Positions 52,016 to 54,672 of a stretch of DNA of 54,672 bases are shown one piece after another. Position 1 is the first letter of the stretch. Every line of letters begins with the position of its first letter. A program made the translations under genes and the position numbers. This DNA is from Pacificibacter marinus (GTDB taxonomy: Bacteria; Pseudomonadota; Alphaproteobacteria; Rhodobacterales; Rhodobacteraceae), in NCBI RefSeq assembly GCF_018860505.1, contig NZ_JAHKPU010000038.1, forward strand, positions 1 to 54,672. The letters are read 5' to 3'. The notes beneath the pieces are model-generated. The model was not told the DNA's origin and did not search any database. It was given only the letters and a program-made list of their open reading frames with translations.

Positions 52016-53151
52016 GTCAAATCCTCCGCCAGCGTGTCGCGATAGGTTGCGCCCAATTGGTGAGAGATGGCGCGTTGGGTGATAAAACCCTTAAAAAAGC
52101 CATCATCATCGACACAAGCCATCCATGTCGTGTCATGACGGAACATCTGCGACACCGCCGTGCGCAAGTCTGCATCAACATTCACCGTGGTCGGCAAAGC
52201 CTGATAATGTTCTTCGACCGTGCCGGTGGCCTCCACAACATCGTTGAGATGCAAATAACCGCGCGCACGTCCACGCGGCCCCACCATGACAATGTTTTTA
52301 TGGCCAGCCTCCTTCATCATATCGCGCGCCTTACCGACGTCTTCTTCGGCGCTCACACGGACACGGCCACTGAGCATGACATCAGACACTTTCAACAGGC
52401 TAAGACGTTTGAGCGTGCGGTCAGAGCCTAAAAAGCTTGCGATAAAGTCACTGGCCGGCCGCGCCAAAAGATCGTCAGGGCTGCTGAATTGTTCGAGCTT
52501 TCCGTCTTTAAAAATCGCAATCTTGTCGGCCATTTTGATCGCCTCGTCGATATCGTGGCTCACAAAGGCGATGGTTTTGCGCAGTTCCTTTTGCATTTTC
52601 AGAAACTCGTCTTGGATGACTGCTCGGTTGATCGGATCAATCGCACCAAAAGGTTCATCCATAAGCAACACGGGCGGGTCTGCTGCCAATGCACGGATCA
52701 CGCCAACACGTTGTTGTTGGCCACCGGATAGTTCTTTTGGGAAACGTTTGAGAAAAATACTGGGATCAAGGTTCACCAGATCAAGAAGCTCGGCGGCGCG
52801 TTTGCGCGCTTTGCTCCGCTCCCAGCCCAGCAGATCGGGAACAATGCAAATATTGTCCTCGATTGTCATGTTCGGAAAAAGACCGATTTGTTGGATCACA
52901 TAGCCAATCGAACGACGCAATTCGACCGGATCAATCGTGTCCGTATCCCGCCCCGCAACGTGTATTTTACCGCTGGTTTTCGGAATCAACCCGTTGATCA
53001 TCTTAAGGGTCGTGGTCTTACCGCACCCAGATGGGCCAAGCAAAACACAAATTTCGCCTTCAGGCACTTCAAGCGACACTTTGTCAGCCGCCATGACAGT
53101 CCCACCATTGGGGGTTTCAAAAATTTTGGAGAGTTTTTCCAGCTTGATCAT
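52012..53151 (-). CDS. Quaternary-amine ABC transporter ATPase with CBS domains (OpuCA type)
   Basis: 379 residues: NBD with GPSGCGKTTTL, GYVIQQIGLFPNMTI, LSGGQQQRVGVIRAL, VLLMDEPFGAIDP and FVSHDIDEAIKMAD, then a tandem CBS region from about residue 255 (VMLSGRVRVSAEEDVGKARDMM; MFRHDTTWMACVDDD). CBS pairs in OpuA/OpuC ATPases sense ionic strength or nucleotides. Confidence 0.93.
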   Translation of the reverse strand: MIKLEKLSKIFETPNGGTVMAADKVSLEVPEGEICVLLGPSGCGKTTTLKMINGLIPKTSGKIHVAGRDTDTIDPVELRRSIGYVIQQIGLFPNMTIEDNICIVPDLLGWERSKARKRAAELLDLVNLDPSIFLKRFPKELSGGQQQRVGVIRALAADPPVLLMDEPFGAIDPINRAVIQDEFLKMQKELRKTIAFVSHDIDEAIKMADKIAIFKDGKLEQFSSPDDLLARPASDFIASFLGSDRTLKRLSLLKVSDVMLSGRVRVSAEEDVGKARDMMKEAGHKNIVMVGPRGRARGYLHLNDVVEATGTVEEHYQALPTTVNVDADLRTAVSQMFRHDTTWMACVDDDGFFKGFITQRAISHQLGATYRDTLAEDLT

Positions 53152-53166
53152 AACGTTTCCAGATAT

Positions 53167-53832
53167 TTAATGGCCACCCGCAGTAGCGGAGGAAGAGGCG
53201 GGTGTGAGGCGTTTTTGCAGCCAAAGGAGGAAGTAATCGCTGGCGATCGCCAAAAGCGACACCATCAAAGCACCGGTGATGAGCTGCCGAGGGTCAGATT
53301 GAGAAATGCCGCGCGAAATAAAGGCGCCCAGTCCACCTGCCCCGATGTAAGTCGCAATTGCCGTGATACCGATATTCATGACAACCGCGATCCGCACACC
53401 GGCCATGACTACAGGGATCGCCAATGGGATTTCAACACGGCGCAGGCGCTGTATGGGGGTCATGCCCAACCCCCGCGCGGCTTCGCGCAACGCCGGATCC
53501 ACATTTGTGATCGCCGTGTAAGTGTTGCGGATGATCGGCAGCTGCGAGTAGAGCAACACGGCAATCACGGCGGGCAAATAACCCACGCCCTGACCAATCA
53601 GCGAGAGTACCGGAATCATCAGGCCAAAAAGCGCGATCGACGGGATCGTGATAATGATCGCAGCAATATAGAGCACGATATCCGCTGCTTTTTGGTTGAG
53701 CGTGATCAGAATTCCGATAGGAACGCCGGTCACAATGGCCAACCCGATTGCTACAAATACAATCGACATGTGCTGAACGGTTCTCTCGAAAATAAGATCG
53801 AGATTTTGGCTGATGAAAACCAACGTCTCCAT
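53167..53832 (-). CDS. Quaternary-amine ABC transporter permease (OpuCD type)
   Basis: About 221 residues with the BPD_transp_1 core and EAARGLGMTPIQRLRRVEIPLAIP. ATG 53832 follows CAGGGGAAT; the frame further upstream to 53931 is not membrane-like. First gene of the operon opuCD-opuCA-opuCB-opuCC-amidase-MmgE/PrpD. Confidence 0.9.
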   Translation of the reverse strand: METLVFISQNLDLIFERTVQHMSIVFVAIGLAIVTGVPIGILITLNQKAADIVLYIAAIIITIPSIALFGLMIPVLSLIGQGVGYLPAVIAVLLYSQLPIIRNTYTAITNVDPALREAARGLGMTPIQRLRRVEIPLAIPVVMAGVRIAVVMNIGITAIATYIGAGGLGAFISRGISQSDPRQLITGALMVSLLAIASDYFLLWLQKRLTPASSSATAGGH

Positions 53833-53950
53833 ATAAAAATTCCCCTGATGGCGTGGCGCGGTGTAGGTGCGCTCTGTTGTGCCACAATTGATTGTTGCAC
53901 ACAGGTTCGAGAGCTTTAGTAAAAGCGACACAAACTATCAAATAAGCGAC

Positions 53951-53966
53951 ATGTAAAATTTTACAT
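53951..53966. promoter_or_regulatory. Perfect 16-bp palindrome upstream of the importer operon
   Basis: ATGTAAAATTTTACAT is identical to its reverse complement. It lies about 120 bp upstream of the first permease start in an AT-rich stretch, a good position for an operator of the importer operon. The regulator is not identified. Confidence 0.55.
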
Positions 53967-54082
53967 TCAAAAGCAAACACTTAACCAGTTTTCTTTACGG
54001 TCAATAAATAGGCATTTCAGAGAACTTAGAGAAAGTGAGTGCTTTTCGTGCAATTTGCACCACTGACATCTGAAGTTACTGG

Positions 54083-54352
54083 TGACCTGAGCCCCAAGTT
54101 CCCTCCAGCTTTGCGCGGAACCCTTGGGGTTAAATCTTTGACGTTAGGCGACCATCTTGTCCATGGTCTTTCTCTGCAAGAATTCCATCGGGGTTAGATT
54201 GCCCAGTACGGAATGTGGTCTGCGCCAGTTGTAGTCCTCCTGCCATTCTTCAAGTGTTTTGCGGGCATAGCCTAACGTGCCAAATAACGTTTCATTCAGG
54301 TATTCATCTCGCAGCTTACCGTTGAAACTTACGATGAACCCGTTCTGTTGAG
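54083..54352 (-). mobile_element. 3' fragment of the 33.9-kb IS3-family element, second copy
   Basis: It starts with the same end TGACCTGAGCCCCAAG and CTCCAGCTTTGCGCGG region as the copy at 33927, in the same orientation, and encodes the same OrfB tail ([49 protein letters not shown]... in short pieces at 54144-54350). Homology stops at about 54352, where another IS begins. No ~40-bp insertion is present in this part. Confidence 0.85.
54144..54350 (-). pseudogene. IS3-family transposase OrfB, C-terminal fragment
   Basis: It reads [35 protein letters not shown] and [11 protein letters not shown], matching the tail encoded at 33988-34190. The N-terminal part has been displaced by the next insertion sequence. 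The apparent start codon of the open frame belongs to the inserted DNA. Confidence 0.8.
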
Positions 54353-54672
54353 GTGGTCTTGCCACGGTTTAGTTCCGGTCTCTTTCGAGCAATGTTTGCT
54401 ATGAAGGAGATTAAGAATGGCAACGAGATACACACTCGAGTTTCGGCGTGATGCAGTGCGCATTGCGGTTACAAGCGGCCTAACACGACCCCAAGTTGCC
54501 TCAGATTTAGGCGTGGGTCTTTCGACTTTGAACAAGTGGGTTCAGAAGCATCAGCATGACGATCTGATGTCGGGTCCTCACGAGGACGTCGAAAAGGAGA
54601 ATGAACGCCTTCGCAAGGAAGTCCGGCTGCTGCGCGAGGAGAGGGAAGTGTTAAAAAGGCGGCAATCTTCTT
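54353..54672 (+). mobile_element. Second IS3-family element, running off the window
   Basis: It begins near TGGTCTTGCCACGG at the point where the older IS stops and carries an intact orfA start. The right end is outside the window. The nesting shows it arrived after the copy at 54083. Confidence 0.7.
54417..54672 (+). CDS. IS3-family transposase OrfA, partial at window end
   Basis: ATG 54417 follows AAGGAGATTAAG. The 85 readable residues start MATRYTLEFRRDAVRIAV, include a helix-turn-helix (RPQVASDLGVGLSTLNKWV) and a leucine-zipper-like end (EKENERLRKEVRLLREEREV), typical of OrfA of IS3 elements. The stop and OrfB lie beyond the window, so whether it is intact is unknown. Confidence 0.85.
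   Translation, partial: MATRYTLEFRRDAVRIAVTSGLTRPQVASDLGVGLSTLNKWVQKHQHDDLMSGPHEDVEKENERLRKEVRLLREEREVLKRRQSS

Overview
The window looks like a chromosome segment, or large replicon segment, of a marine alphaproteobacterium of the Roseobacter group (Rhodobacterales). The evidence is the heterotetrameric sarcosine oxidase block followed by folD and purU, a Rieske-type glycine betaine monooxygenase, GlxA/GbdR-type regulators, many CUT1 and CUT2 sugar ABC transporters, an FMN-riboswitch-controlled RibN-like transporter and moderate GC. The genus is not determined. The IS load suggests a genome with much dead insertion-sequence DNA.

Layout. Positions 1-1066 hold no gene I can support. 1067-2174 is a ribN-like transporter (- strand) behind a full FMN riboswitch. 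2373-3365 is a wrecked IS3-family element. 3422-9370 is an IclR regulator facing an aldehyde dehydrogenase plus a ribose-type (CUT2) ABC transporter. 9904-13887 (- strand) is a translationally coupled sugar or sugar-acid operon: cupin phosphoglucose isomerase, KDPG aldolase, shikimate-dehydrogenase-like protein, D-2-hydroxyacid dehydrogenase and UlaG-like metallo-hydrolase. Diverging from it, 14175-21995 carries a CUT1 transporter, an FGGY kinase, an aldo/keto reductase and an RpiR/HexR-like regulator. 22058-28561 is a two-component system convergent with a glucose/mannose-type CUT1 transporter. 28748-33526 is a CUT2 transporter with two different permeases. The first 34 kb is therefore a carbohydrate-uptake block.

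At 33927-34730 lies an internally deleted IS3-type element. A directly oriented second fragment of the same element sits at 54083-54352, itself cut by another IS3-family element that runs off the window end. Between the two copies is a nearly complete glycine betaine module: OpuC-type importer (50336-53832), betaine monooxygenase gbcAB (44054-46401), a DAO-family amine oxidase probably acting on dimethylglycine (46674-48020), soxBDAG (36630-41663), and folD/purU (34800-36633) for the one-carbon units released. Two GlxA-family regulators accompany it. A nitrilase-family amidase and an MmgE/PrpD protein share the importer operon and are unexplained.

The most unusual signal is a set of six ~38-41 bp insertions, all inside the two dead IS elements at 2.4-3.4 and 33.9-34.7 kb. 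Four belong to one family (twin short hairpins plus a conserved CGAGARGGG-like tail) and two to another (a CCATTG/CAATGG hairpin). They break, or in one case lengthen in frame, otherwise recognisable transposase genes, so their borders can be read directly. They resemble in concept REP or Rickettsia palindromic elements, but I do not recognise the sequences.
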